Below, in pieces: positions 54,891 through 63,999 of a DNA stretch of 64,000 bases. Position 1 is the first letter of the stretch; each line of letters begins with the position of its first letter. The position numbers were made by a program, and so were the translations under genes. The DNA is from Paenibacillus phytorum (GTDB taxonomy: Bacteria > Bacillota > Bacilli > Paenibacillales > NBRC-103111), in assembly GCF_013141715.1 (NCBI RefSeq), contig NZ_WHOA01000037.1, positions 1 through 64,000 of the forward strand, written 5' to 3'. The notes under the pieces were generated by a model that was not told the DNA's origin, did not search any database, and was given only the letters and a program-made list of their open reading frames with translations.

Positions 54891-54955
54891 ATTCGTCTCA
54901 CTCCTATTATTTTATTGAAAATAAGTTAAATAAAATTCGTCACCCAAAACTGTGT

Positions 54956-54996
54956 ATTGTATAAACAGTATATATCGCATACAATTAAAATACAAT
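54956..54996. promoter_or_regulatory. Candidate TetR operator, monooxygenase/TetR intergenic
   Basis: ATTGTAT (54956-54962) and ATACAAT (54979-54985) form an inverted repeat with a 16-bp spacer, and a further ATACAAT occurs at 54990-54996, all between the divergent monooxygenase and TetR genes. Confidence 0.45.
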
Positions 54997-55133
54997 AGGA
55001 ATTTTGCTGAGGGAAAATGCCACCTAAGCAAGAATCTTGACTTTAATTTCTGAATTGTTTAAGTTAGGTAAATTCGGATTTTATTTTGAACGTTGTACTT
55101 TCTATAACAGAAATAATGGAGGAGGGCGATTCT

Positions 55134-55907
55134 ATGGATAACGAATTTGAAGGAGGTCTGCCGCGCGGTGTGGCTCTCAGTTGGGGGTTAGTCAAACCGC
55201 CCCAGAGAGGACCGAAACGGGAGATGAGTCTGAAGCAAATCGTTGATTCGGCCATTGCCATAGCTGATAAGGACGGGCTTTCCGCCGTTTCAATGAATCG
55301 TGTCGCTGCATCCTTGGGATTTACGACCATGTCTATCTACCGGTACGTTCCAAGCAAGGATGATCTTGTGCTTCTTATGCAGGACGCCGTATGCGATATC
55401 TTCATCTCGGCAGAAAGCGAATCTGCACATTGGCGCGAAAATATGTTCAATTTTGTTCGGACCCTTGTCCGCTGTTACCTTGACCATCCTTGGCTTTGCG
55501 ATATCCCTGTCTCGGGTATCCCGATGACGCCAAACAACCTGCGGATTGTTGATTGGGCTTTGCAGATAATGAATGAACTTCCTTTAAATCATCAGGAAAA
55601 AATCTCAATTGTCGTCTTATTAACGAATCAAGCACGTGTTTACGGCTTTTTTAAACGGGATATAGATCGGGCCATCCGGACAGGCGTTAACACGGGATCG
55701 GTCCCTGGAGTCGACTATAGTGCAACGCTCAAACAGCTGGTTACCGCTGAACGCTTCCCTTATCTGCAGCCAGTCGTTCAAGCGGGGGGATATTCCGCTG
55801 AAGAAGAGAGTGAAAACGATAATGAGAAATTTTATGGGAATGAATTCGATTTCGGTCTCGAAAGGATTCTAGACGGAATTGAGCATTACGTGATTTCGAA
55901 GACATGA
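55134..55907 (+). CDS. TetR-family regulator (TetR_C_1 type)
   Basis: Regulator of 257 residues with a 40-residue N-terminal extension, then the TetR HTH (SLKQIVDSAIAIADKDGL and VAASLGFTTMSIYRYVPSKD) and a C-terminal domain of the tetracycline-repressor-like class. Start at 55134 with RBS GGAGGAGG; the longer ORF is rejected. Divergent from the FAD monooxygenase gene and probably its repressor. Confidence 0.88.
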   Translation: MDNEFEGGLPRGVALSWGLVKPPQRGPKREMSLKQIVDSAIAIADKDGLSAVSMNRVAASLGFTTMSIYRYVPSKDDLVLLMQDAVCDIFISAESESAHWRENMFNFVRTLVRCYLDHPWLCDIPVSGIPMTPNNLRIVDWALQIMNELPLNHQEKISIVVLLTNQARVYGFFKRDIDRAIRTGVNTGSVPGVDYSATLKQLVTAERFPYLQPVVQAGGYSAEEESENDNEKFYGNEFDFGLERILDGIEHYVISKT

Positions 55908-56352
55908 TGGGGCCGGGTTTATCTGCTCAAGAGCATGTGACCTGCAGGAAATGATTATCAGTAGGCCAAGCAAAAAATAACCAGCTTACGCCTGCCTTAG
56001 TCGAGAGGGCAAATGGGCTATATAATAGTTACCAATGTTGTATTCTCTACAACAATTCACACACTTTTTACAACATCATTCAAACGTTATGCAACTGCCT
56101 TCCTAATTCTCCATTTCTAACAAAAACCAGAAAACAAAACCCAAACAAATATGGTCAATCAACGAAAGATTAGACATGCATCCACAGCATGTATCCACAA
56201 TCTCACTCAGCTCAGCAAAATCCATAGCACCCCAAAACATATAAATGCTTATCTGTCAAGGATAAACGACTCCGTCGTCCTCCTGGGACGAGCGCGTTTG
56301 TCAAGGTAGATGCGAAGCAAAAGTATAAAACTTATACTTTCTTATCTACAAA
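55908..56352. other. Gene-free stretch with secondary structure
   Basis: No coding frame is convincing here. A structured segment occurs at about 56255-56352: TCGTCC-TCCT-GGGACGA, a long AAAAGTATAAA/ TTATACTTT dyad, and an outer GTAGAT / ATCTAC pairing. The pieces resemble a repeated intergenic element or small RNA rather than a gene. Confidence 0.4.
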
Positions 56353-56353
56353 C

Positions 56354-56397
56354 AAAGGGCCCGTACGGAAGTTATCCACTTCCATACGGGCCCTTTT
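56354..56397. terminator. Strong bidirectional terminator
   Basis: AAAGGGCCCGTACGGAAGT / ACTTCCATACGGGCCCTTT, about 19 bp with one mismatch, with a T-run. It can end transcription of the TetR gene (55134) rightward; leftward, the SDR stop is 170 bp away. Confidence 0.85.
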
Positions 56398-56564
56398 TAA
56401 TAAAGAGGGTTCAATGCGATTGTCCGGTATCTTCATCTTGCCGATACAACATCGCAATCGCTCACTTTTTAGATATTTAGATTTAACCTTATCTTATTTT
56501 CACACGCGGGGTCTTAAACTGTCAAAACGGCTAAAGTACGGATTTCAGCTTTTATGTTGAACGC

Positions 56565-57593
56565 CTACAGAGACAAGCCACCATCCACCAGGATAATGGA
56601 GCCAGTCATATAGCTTGAAGCGTCAGAGGCGAGAAACGACACGACCTCCGCCAGTTCCTCTGGCTCGGCAAACCGTCCCATCCGCATGTTCGGGAACTCC
56701 TCCGGCACATAACCACTCTCCTGAAGCTGCTGCGGCACACTTGCCGTAAGTCCGGTCGCCACGCCGCCCGGACATATCGCGTTGACCCTAATACCCTTTT
56801 TCACATATTCGAGCGCTGCTCCCTTGGTCAGTCCAACTACGCCATGCTTGCTTGCACTATACGCAGCAATACTGTGCTCCGCCCGTACGCCAGCCGTGGA
56901 GGCGGTATTAATGATATTGCCGTAACCTTGCTTCTCCATCACCTTCAAAGCGTACTTCATGCCGAGAAAAACACCTTTGAGATTGACATTCATAATCCGG
57001 TCAAAATGCTCTTCGTCAATATCCTGCAGCAGTGAGAACTTCTGGATAATTCCCGCATTGTTGAATAGGCAATCGATTTTGCCATACGTCTCAAGCGTTT
57101 GGTTCATGTACCTCTGCACATCCTCGCTTTTAGATACATCCGCCTGCACGAAGATGCCTTCTCCGCCTTGTTCCTTGATCAAACGCAGCGTTTCCTGACC
57201 AGCTTCCTCATTAAAATCAACGATTGTAACCTTGGCTCCGCCAGCAGCCAGCTTAAGCGCGCTGGCTCTTCCAATTCCTCCGGCTGCTCCGGTCACGATG
57301 ATAACCTTGCCTTGGTGCGATAATGAGCCTGCGGATTGTGCCTTTGGCGCGGCCGACACCGGCTTGACGGGAGACTGAACGATGTCCACCGAGGCCAAAT
57401 CAGCTTTCAAAGCTCCCAGCCTATCCTCAGACAAGCTTACCTGGGGCATCGCCGCCAGTTGATCGAGTGTAAGCATCGACGCCATCTTGAAAGTCGGCTC
57501 GCTAACATATTCCGGCAGATGCTTGGCTAGAATTGCTGCCGCTTGTTCGTTAGCCAGAAGCTCGCCAATTGTCCATTTTTCATTGAAAGACAT
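56565..57593 (-). CDS. SDR oxidoreductase with an N-terminal helical domain
   Basis: Protein of 342 residues. Residues 1-60 form an extra helical domain (TIGELLANEQAAAILAKHLP, MLTLDQLAAMP) of a type also seen attached to various hydrolases, followed by an Ala/Pro linker (about 65-92) and a complete classical SDR (about 95-342): TGAAGGIGRA, NNAG, catalytic YSASKHG and a C-terminal GSIILVDGGLSL. RBS AAGGAGG. Divergent from the TetR gene at 57780. Confidence 0.9.
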   Translation of the reverse strand: MSFNEKWTIGELLANEQAAAILAKHLPEYVSEPTFKMASMLTLDQLAAMPQVSLSEDRLGALKADLASVDIVQSPVKPVSAAPKAQSAGSLSHQGKVIIVTGAAGGIGRASALKLAAGGAKVTIVDFNEEAGQETLRLIKEQGGEGIFVQADVSKSEDVQRYMNQTLETYGKIDCLFNNAGIIQKFSLLQDIDEEHFDRIMNVNLKGVFLGMKYALKVMEKQGYGNIINTASTAGVRAEHSIAAYSASKHGVVGLTKGAALEYVKKGIRVNAICPGGVATGLTASVPQQLQESGYVPEEFPNMRMGRFAEPEELAEVVSFLASDASSYMTGSIILVDGGLSL

Positions 57594-57632
57594 GTTAAAT
57601 AACCTCCTTAAATGATTCCATAAATTAATTAA

Positions 57633-57740
57633 TGATAGTTAGACTATCACTATAATATACAATATATCACCACCTTGATCCCCACACAACTTCTAATGAT
57701 TGGCAGAGTAATTGACAGATGCTATCAAGTTTGTTAGCAT
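57633..57740. promoter_or_regulatory. Candidate TetR operators, SDR/TetR intergenic
   Basis: TGATAGT-TAG-ACTATCA (57633-57649) is a perfect palindrome near the SDR start. ATGCTA-N10-TAGCAT (57719-57740) is a second inverted repeat nearer the TetR gene. Confidence 0.5.
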
Positions 57741-57779
57741 GTCTACACAATCAATCAAGCAGGACGGAGAAGTGAAATA

Positions 57780-58442
57780 TTGAACGCAAAGATCAGATAT
57801 GAGCAGGAACGCCGCAGCATCAAATCGATGCGCGAGGAAAGCATTATGGCGGCAGCCAAAAAGCTGTTTGTCCGCAAAGGCTTTGATAAAACAACGATGC
57901 AGGAGATTGCGGATGAAGTGCCGCTCGGCATCGCCACCGTTTTCCGGTACTACTCTAAAAAAGAGAAGCTGATCGTGGCGATTGCGAGCGCCATCATCGC
58001 TTCCCAATGGGAAGCCTTCCGCTCCGTGAGCGAAATGAGCGGTTCCTGCATGGACAAGCTCGGCTATCTATTTGATCTGTTCATATCCTTCCATAAGGAA
58101 GAGCATCGCGAGAACATACAGCTTATTGAAGCTTTTGAAAGCTGGGCTTCCCTGGCTTATGAGCAGGAAGATTTACTGGAGGAATACTATGCGGTATTCG
58201 AGAGTAATAAACAACTGTTTAGAGCGATTATTGAACAGGGCCGCACCGACGGCTCCATCCGCAACGATATTTCCGTCGACGATACCTTGATGACCCTGAT
58301 CAACGTTTTCGGAAGCTTCGCCAAAAAAGTATCCACGTCCTACAATCTAGTTGTTTTCAAAGAAAATACTGGAACGACTGTCCAACTGCAAGTGTTGAAG
58401 AATGTTTTTTTGGACTATTTACAGCCGTCGAGCAACGCTTGA
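57780..58442 (+). CDS. TetR/AcrR-family regulator
   Basis: Regulator of 220 residues with the TetR HTH at about 20-66 (IMAAAKKLFVRKGFDKTTMQ and LGIATVFRYYSKKEKL) and a helical C-terminal ligand domain. The start is a TTG preceded by GGAG at ten bases; the first in-frame ATG (codon 17) lacks an RBS and would cut into the HTH. Divergent from the two-domain SDR gene and probably its repressor. Confidence 0.87.
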   Translation: MNAKIRYEQERRSIKSMREESIMAAAKKLFVRKGFDKTTMQEIADEVPLGIATVFRYYSKKEKLIVAIASAIIASQWEAFRSVSEMSGSCMDKLGYLFDLFISFHKEEHRENIQLIEAFESWASLAYEQEDLLEEYYAVFESNKQLFRAIIEQGRTDGSIRNDISVDDTLMTLINVFGSFAKKVSTSYNLVVFKENTGTTVQLQVLKNVFLDYLQPSSNA

Positions 58443-58449
58443 TATAACG

Positions 58450-58487
58450 AGAAGTGGCGATAACCTTCGGGTCATCGCCACTTCTTA
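58450..58487. terminator. Terminator between TetR and GH-like genes (convergent)
   Basis: AGAAGTGGCGATAACC-TTCG-GGTCATCGCCACTTCT stem followed by TATTAAC; serves the convergent pair. Confidence 0.82.
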
Positions 58488-58532
58488 TTAACTCACTTTT
58501 GAATAGTATATCTTGCAGATGTTTTTGCTTGA

Positions 58533-60995
58533 CTACGGTGTGAAAATTTGCTTCTCGCCACTTTCCAACCAGTGAATCCATACGCTTTGTGTTGGAATGG
58601 TCGCATTCGTATAAGCAAAGGCCTGAGATGAATAATTCGCAACGATTTCCAGTTTATTCCCAAAAGTAGTTTTTTGCACGAGACGATCTGGAGAAAGCCA
58701 ATCAAATTGCGTCATTTCTAATAGTGCAGCTTGCTTATGCAGCGGCGAAAAGAAATTGTAATATTTCTCGATGGTTTCTTTTTGCTGATCCCATGCTTTA
58801 AGATTCAAGTGATATAAAGGAGGTACCGTATACAACAATTCGGTTAGCGAACGTGATTTGATCTTGTCACTAACTTTTAAACTTCCCATTCCCCAATGGT
58901 GTGTAGTAATCACTGAATCGTGATAGACGAGCTCATACAATGGAAATTGGAACTGAGGATCGATATAAATTTTATCAAAGATTGGCTTTAGTGGTACAGG
59001 TTTGATAAAGACATCTGGGCCCTCAGGAGGCCAGTAAGAACCGAGATAATACTTGGAGGATTTATCTCCTAGGTCTTTATCCATCCAGGCGCCGAGCGCC
59101 GGAGTTGTCATGCCGTGAGCAAATGCCACTGATGAAGCCGTATACCATTCACCCTTTTCCGTGCCCACTACCATCTGCTGATTAGCAAACCAATTTAATC
59201 GTTTGATTTTGGCATTCATATCGTCTTGCTCAGTTGCAGGATGATCGGATGAATAATCCTCGTGCAATTGGCCGTCGCCATCCGCGTCAACGAACCATGA
59301 GTTCAATTTCGTATTATTCATAATGGTCGAATACCGTTTTTCTATATAAGTCATCGTGACAAGCGGACTTGCCGTATAGCCTTTCTTCTGGAAGCCGGGG
59401 ACTTTCTTTCCATTGGCACTGACGATAGCCCCATGATCATACAACCACTGATCAAAAATGGCTGTCGTAAAAGAGGGATCTGCCGGGTTAACTGGATCCA
59501 GAACCGTGTTGTAGGAATCATAGGTGCCTGCTAAATATCCCATCGATTCCGCTTGTTTCACAAACTCAGGGTGTTTGTAGGCCATCTGCCAATCGGATAA
59601 GCCCAACCAAAGGCGGTCCAAACCAGCAGTTTGAAATTGTTTTAACATTTTTGTAGATATCCCATCCCCCCAGGAGTCCACTGGTGTAAATATTCCTGGA
59701 AACGCATCGAAAAGCAACAAGTTATTTCGCTGGTAGAGTTCCGTTTCATTTAAGGTGGAAACAGACTTGTTCAACAATATCTGCACGTTCGGATCCAGAT
59801 GGATGTCCTTCCATGCTTCCTCCTGATAGAACTCTCTCTTGCTCAGTACATCATTCAAGCTTCGTGTGACGGACATATTTTGAACTTGATCGGCATAATT
59901 TTGTGAAGCAATGGCTGAGAGCGTAATCTGACCATCTTTATCAAGCAGCTGCCAAACTCGTTTTCCAGGAGAAAGGCTGCTCGATTTGGCTTGGTCGGCA
60001 ATTATTTTGGCAAGTTTACCCCAATCCGTAATATCCTCGGGAGATAAGTTTCCGCTCCCCCACATATACACATGAGCAGCTCCGAGCAGCTTCTGGACAG
60101 CAGGATTTTGCTTGATTTTATCCTGCAGTGTTACGAATTGTTTCCTGTCCATGAGGGTTTGACGAAAGATTTTTGCAGGTTCACTCAAATTCTCCATTCC
60201 CAAGTAAATGGCTACTCCATATGGCTGGCGAACAGATTTGGCAGTGAAATCATGCTTCACACCTAGCCCTAATTGATCATGATCGTTCGTAAAATAAACC
60301 GAATCATTGAACGGGTTGTCAACTCGATAAGTCAGCGTATAGTCATCACCTTGCACTCCCCAAAAAGGCATGGAAAACGCTTCGTTTAGTGAAGATTCAC
60401 CGCTATCCGTTAGGAATTGAATCCATTCCTTGTCCTTTGTTGGCACGTAACGACCTTCTGCGAGCGGAAGCAGCATGGCTTTGCTGTTCAACTCTTTTCC
60501 GAGAACTGGCCACGTGACGGATGTTTCTTTGTTTGACTCCACCTTAACTTTTACCGATTGATTAATAACTTGAATAAGTACCTTTAAACCCTCCGAAGGA
60601 ACTTCCCAACTAGCGCTTCGACTGCCCAGCTTCAAGTTTTGAATCTTGATTGCTTGTTGAGCTTGAGAAATCGTTATCAAAGACTTACCAGACTTTCCTA
60701 CCTTAAACTCCCAGGTACTTGGGACAATTCGAACAGTCATGTCATTCGTTAGTAAATCTATTTGCGATCCTGTTATCTGTTTTTCGTCCGGTAAAGGTTC
60801 TATTTGAGAGGCATCGGCGGTATCCAAACCCCCAATTTTAGTAGTATCCATCATTTTTGGGGCTAATTGTGGTGAAGAAGAGGGCTGAACGGATACCGGA
60901 TCCAGTTTTATTCGATCTGCGGTGGTGTACACATAGAAACCTACAGCCACCGTAATAACAACGATTAAACTTAAAATACGAAACTTATTTCGCAT
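58533..60995 (-). CDS. Membrane-anchored GH101/GH129-like glycoside hydrolase
   Basis: Protein of about 820 residues with an N-terminal TM anchor (within the first 30 residues), a Ser/Pro-rich linker, a beta-sandwich region to about 290, then a TIM-barrel-like region. SWFVDADGDGQLHEDYSSDH near residue 572 fits the acidic active-site strand of GH101/GH129-related proteins, as do the surrounding VDSWGDGISTKML and GSYWPPEGPDVF blocks. I am moderately sure of the family and not of the substrate. Two ATGs compete (61007 touches its RBS AGGAG; 60995 is spaced 12). It lies about 20 bp downstream of the metallophosphoesterase gene. Confidence 0.6.
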   Translation of the reverse strand: MRNKFRILSLIVVITVAVGFYVYTTADRIKLDPVSVQPSSSPQLAPKMMDTTKIGGLDTADASQIEPLPDEKQITGSQIDLLTNDMTVRIVPSTWEFKVGKSGKSLITISQAQQAIKIQNLKLGSRSASWEVPSEGLKVLIQVINQSVKVKVESNKETSVTWPVLGKELNSKAMLLPLAEGRYVPTKDKEWIQFLTDSGESSLNEAFSMPFWGVQGDDYTLTYRVDNPFNDSVYFTNDHDQLGLGVKHDFTAKSVRQPYGVAIYLGMENLSEPAKIFRQTLMDRKQFVTLQDKIKQNPAVQKLLGAAHVYMWGSGNLSPEDITDWGKLAKIIADQAKSSSLSPGKRVWQLLDKDGQITLSAIASQNYADQVQNMSVTRSLNDVLSKREFYQEEAWKDIHLDPNVQILLNKSVSTLNETELYQRNNLLLFDAFPGIFTPVDSWGDGISTKMLKQFQTAGLDRLWLGLSDWQMAYKHPEFVKQAESMGYLAGTYDSYNTVLDPVNPADPSFTTAIFDQWLYDHGAIVSANGKKVPGFQKKGYTASPLVTMTYIEKRYSTIMNNTKLNSWFVDADGDGQLHEDYSSDHPATEQDDMNAKIKRLNWFANQQMVVGTEKGEWYTASSVAFAHGMTTPALGAWMDKDLGDKSSKYYLGSYWPPEGPDVFIKPVPLKPIFDKIYIDPQFQFPLYELVYHDSVITTHHWGMGSLKVSDKIKSRSLTELLYTVPPLYHLNLKAWDQQKETIEKYYNFFSPLHKQAALLEMTQFDWLSPDRLVQKTTFGNKLEIVANYSSQAFAYTNATIPTQSVWIHWLESGEKQIFTP

Positions 60996-61014
60996 AACTA
61001 TATTCATCTCCTGA

Positions 61015-61887
61015 CTATTTCAAAGATTGTCGCTTTAACGTCATTACTGTGAATTCTGGCCGGCAATTAAAACGTAAAGGAATTCGAGTCATTCCAATAC
61101 CACGTGTTGTATAAACCTGTAATCGACTATTTGGAATTTGATACAAACCGTTTGTATATTTGCTCCCATGAGGAGGCGTGTATAGTGCCCCAATCAAAGG
61201 GATACAGATTTGTCCTCCATGACTGTGTCCTGACAATTGAAGATCTACTGGAAATCGGCCATATTGTTCGGCAAAGTCTGGTTCATGTGCGAGGAGAATG
61301 GTGCAAGAGTTCTCAGGTATGTGAAGTAACGCTGCATCGATATCTGGTGTTCCGACCCAAGGATCATCTACGCCGGCTACATAAAGTTTATCCTTACCCT
61401 TTCTAACTGCAGCATGCTTGTTATGCAGTACTTGGAATCCTGCTTGTGATAACCCACGAGTAACAGCTCGCCGATTTCCAAAAGCATCATGATTGCCCAA
61501 AACGGCATACTGTCCAAAGGGGGCTTGCAACTGGGATAGCGCAGCTACAGCTTCTGAAATGACCGTTACCGACCGATCCACGAGATCTCCAGTAAAGCAA
61601 ATCAGATCTGGCTTTATTTGACGAACACGCTCCACCAATTCCGATAAATGTTCTGGTTTCGAGTTGAAGCCTAGGTGTAAGTCACTAAAATGAACAATTC
61701 GAAATTGGTGAAAGGCTGACGGGAGGTTCGAGAGCACAACATCTACATGTTTGATTTCAATCCAGTAGGGTTCGATCCAATGTGAATAAATGCCTGATAA
61801 ACCAGCAGCTCCAAACAGTCCCAAAGCCCCCTGAACACTCTTCTTCAGAAAATCTCGTCGACTAATAGACATTGAAGTTAATTGCAT
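61015..61887 (-). CDS. Metallophosphoesterase with twin-arginine signal (YkuE/YaeI-like)
   Basis: Protein of 290 residues. The N-terminus has the Tat motif SRRDFLKK (about 9-16) and a hydrophobic stretch, so it is probably exported folded. The calcineurin-like phosphatase core has FSDLHLGF, TGDLVDR, GNHD and GHSHGGQ as metal-binding motifs. YkuE-like proteins are known or proposed to act at the cell envelope. RBS GGAGGT. First of a two-gene operon with the GH101/129-like gene. Confidence 0.91.
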   Translation of the reverse strand: MQLTSMSISRRDFLKKSVQGALGLFGAAGLSGIYSHWIEPYWIEIKHVDVVLSNLPSAFHQFRIVHFSDLHLGFNSKPEHLSELVERVRQIKPDLICFTGDLVDRSVTVISEAVAALSQLQAPFGQYAVLGNHDAFGNRRAVTRGLSQAGFQVLHNKHAAVRKGKDKLYVAGVDDPWVGTPDIDAALLHIPENSCTILLAHEPDFAEQYGRFPVDLQLSGHSHGGQICIPLIGALYTPPHGSKYTNGLYQIPNSRLQVYTTRGIGMTRIPLRFNCRPEFTVMTLKRQSLK

Positions 61888-61963
61888 ACTACCTCCGATC
61901 TGTCATCTGTCCGAATCACAAGAGCAATCATAGTACCCGTATGTTACATCAATATGACAAAAC

Positions 61964-62000
61964 GAAAAAAAGACATCGCAACATGATTTGTCGCAATGCC
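61964..62000 (-). terminator. Terminator of the two-component system operon
   Basis: Minus-strand GGCATTGCGACA / TGTTGCGATGTC stem (G-U pairs allowed) followed by TTTTTTTCG, immediately after the kinase stop. Confidence 0.87.
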
Positions 62001-63392
62001 TTATTGAACTTGCTTACACACGGGTAACGAGAAATGAAACTCAATTTCTCCATTCTGAACATGGAGTCCAAACAGTGAATTATGTTTTTGCAAAATAGTT
62101 CGTGCAATCGACAAGCCTAAACCCGTTCCGCTAAGCAGCTTATTGCGGGAGCTCTCCATAACGTAAAATGGTTCCCAAACGTTATCCCAATGAGATGGCT
62201 CCCCATTTGCAACTCCATTGGCAATCGTGAAAAGCAGATCATTCCCCCTATTTCCGATCGTAATCTGGATCTGTCCATTGGAAGTATATTTCAAAGCATT
62301 GGAAATAAAATTGTTAAGCACCATCTCAATCTTCTGCTCGTCTGCCAATACCCATGAATCTTGAAGCAAGCTGTCATCCACAGAAATTTCAACATGCTGC
62401 TGCTGAATAGAAATACGATGCTTCTGCAATATTTTATGAAACAAAGGCCTGAAGTCAAAGGGTGTTATCTGATATTGTTCCGTTTGCAGCTTGGAAAGCT
62501 CAAGTAATTTGCTGATCAAACCCGAAATATCATCCGTTTGCTGCCCGATGACATCCAAATAAGTGCCATCGTCCATGCCATCTTTGATTCCCATTGTGTA
62601 GGCTTTAATTAAAGAGAGCGGAGTTTTCAACTCATGTGAGATATTGGCAATAAAGTCGCGTAAATTTTGATTTTTCTCTTCCATGGCTTGATGTGCTTGC
62701 TTTAATTTATCACTCATCTGATTCATACTCATCGCTAAAGACTCAATTTCATCACCGGTTTGAATATCAACTTTTGTGAACGATAACTTTGAAATCCCCT
62801 CTGCAGCTTCTTGTATTTTGGTCAGCGGTCTAACAATTTGTTTCGTAAATAGCCCTGACAATAGAATCAACAGCAGAAGCTCTCCGATATAGACGTATAC
62901 GTTAAACTGATTAACGATGGCTAGTGTATCAGTTGGATGCGATATCGATTCACCTACAACGAAAATATAAGTATCTTTTTTCAAAAAAGTAACGAGGAAG
63001 CTCGATTTCAATTTTTCTTGATTATATATTTTTCTAACCATGTTATTTTCATTAAGTTTTGCAATACTTTCTTCCGTTATCCAGAATTTACTCAGCGTAA
63101 TTCCTTTTTTGTTCAATTTATCACTAATGGTCGTATTTATGTTCTCATTTTTTTCAAATATCGATGTATATACAATGGTTACACCATGCTTATTTTCAAT
63201 GACTTCGACATCGCGCAGTAACTGACTAGTTTCCATGATTCCAAGTTGTTCGGTTAGTAAAGCTAGCGCGTGCTTCTTTTGGTACAAGAGATATTTGGAT
63301 AAGAAGAACGTATTCATCCCAAAAGAAAAGATAGAAACAATAACAAACACCAGTGAAATTCGCAAAATTAACTTTTTATTTAACTTATTCAT
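62001..63392 (-). CDS. Sensor histidine kinase (VanS-like)
   Basis: Kinase of 463 residues: TM1 (about 9-33), an extracellular domain (about 35-162), TM2 (about 164-183), HAMP (about 185-235), HisKA with phospho-acceptor His253 in NISHELKTPLSL, and a C-terminal HATPase with N box LNNFISNALKY and G boxes (GTGLGLSIA). The kinase overlaps the response regulator gene by 8 bp, so it works with it as a two-component pair. Probably senses envelope stress or an antibiotic; the signal is unknown. Confidence 0.91.
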   Translation of the reverse strand: MNKLNKKLILRISLVFVIVSIFSFGMNTFFLSKYLLYQKKHALALLTEQLGIMETSQLLRDVEVIENKHGVTIVYTSIFEKNENINTTISDKLNKKGITLSKFWITEESIAKLNENNMVRKIYNQEKLKSSFLVTFLKKDTYIFVVGESISHPTDTLAIVNQFNVYVYIGELLLLILLSGLFTKQIVRPLTKIQEAAEGISKLSFTKVDIQTGDEIESLAMSMNQMSDKLKQAHQAMEEKNQNLRDFIANISHELKTPLSLIKAYTMGIKDGMDDGTYLDVIGQQTDDISGLISKLLELSKLQTEQYQITPFDFRPLFHKILQKHRISIQQQHVEISVDDSLLQDSWVLADEQKIEMVLNNFISNALKYTSNGQIQITIGNRGNDLLFTIANGVANGEPSHWDNVWEPFYVMESSRNKLLSGTGLGLSIARTILQKHNSLFGLHVQNGEIEFHFSLPVCKQVQ

Positions 63393-63999
63393 TCGTTTCT
63401 TCCAAACTGTAACCCATTCCTCGATGAGTCTTGATCCGATGATCGCCGACTTTCTCCCTTAACCTCCGGATATGCGTATCCACCGTTCGTTCTTCCCCAA
63501 TGTAATCAAAACCCCAAACACCGTCTAACAAAGCTTTTCTAGAGATGATAATCCCTCTGTTTTCAATCAAATATTTCATGATATGAAACTCTTTATGGGT
63601 AGCTTGCAAGTCCTTGTCATTTCTGAAAATCTTTTGACCTTCCATATCTATTTTTAAATCGCCAATGAAAATTTGCGTATCCATATGCAATAGTTTTTTG
63701 GCTCTCACAATCAATACCCGCGGGTCAAATGGCTTACTCACATACTCATCAGCGCCCGATTGCAAGGCAATCAGTTCATCTTCCGCCTCGTCTTTTGCTG
63801 TTAACAATAGTACTTTCGTTTTACTTTGTTTTTTAATTTCCTTGCAAACCTGTATACCGTTCACCTTAGGCATCATCCAATCGAGAATCGCTAAATCAAT
63901 TTTATTCGTATAGAAAATCTCTAATGCCTCTTCACCATCCTGTGCTAGAAAGGTATTAAAGGATTCTTTTTCAAAATAAGCCTTTAAAATCTTGATCAT
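63385..63999 (-). CDS. OmpR-family response regulator, 5' end missing
   Basis: Visible part of 204 residues. The receiver domain lacks its first roughly 15-20 residues with the acidic pair; the phospho-acceptor Asp is in LAILDWMMPKVNG (about 35-47 of what is visible). The winged-helix domain is complete (TVDTHIRRLREKVGD near the end). The Met at 63999 is probably internal, as the gene runs past the right edge. Partner of the adjacent kinase. Confidence 0.93.
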   Translation of the reverse strand: MIKILKAYFEKESFNTFLAQDGEEALEIFYTNKIDLAILDWMMPKVNGIQVCKEIKKQSKTKVLLLTAKDEAEDELIALQSGADEYVSKPFDPRVLIVRAKKLLHMDTQIFIGDLKIDMEGQKIFRNDKDLQATHKEFHIMKYLIENRGIIISRKALLDGVWGFDYIGEERTVDTHIRRLREKVGDHRIKTHRGMGYSLEETNE

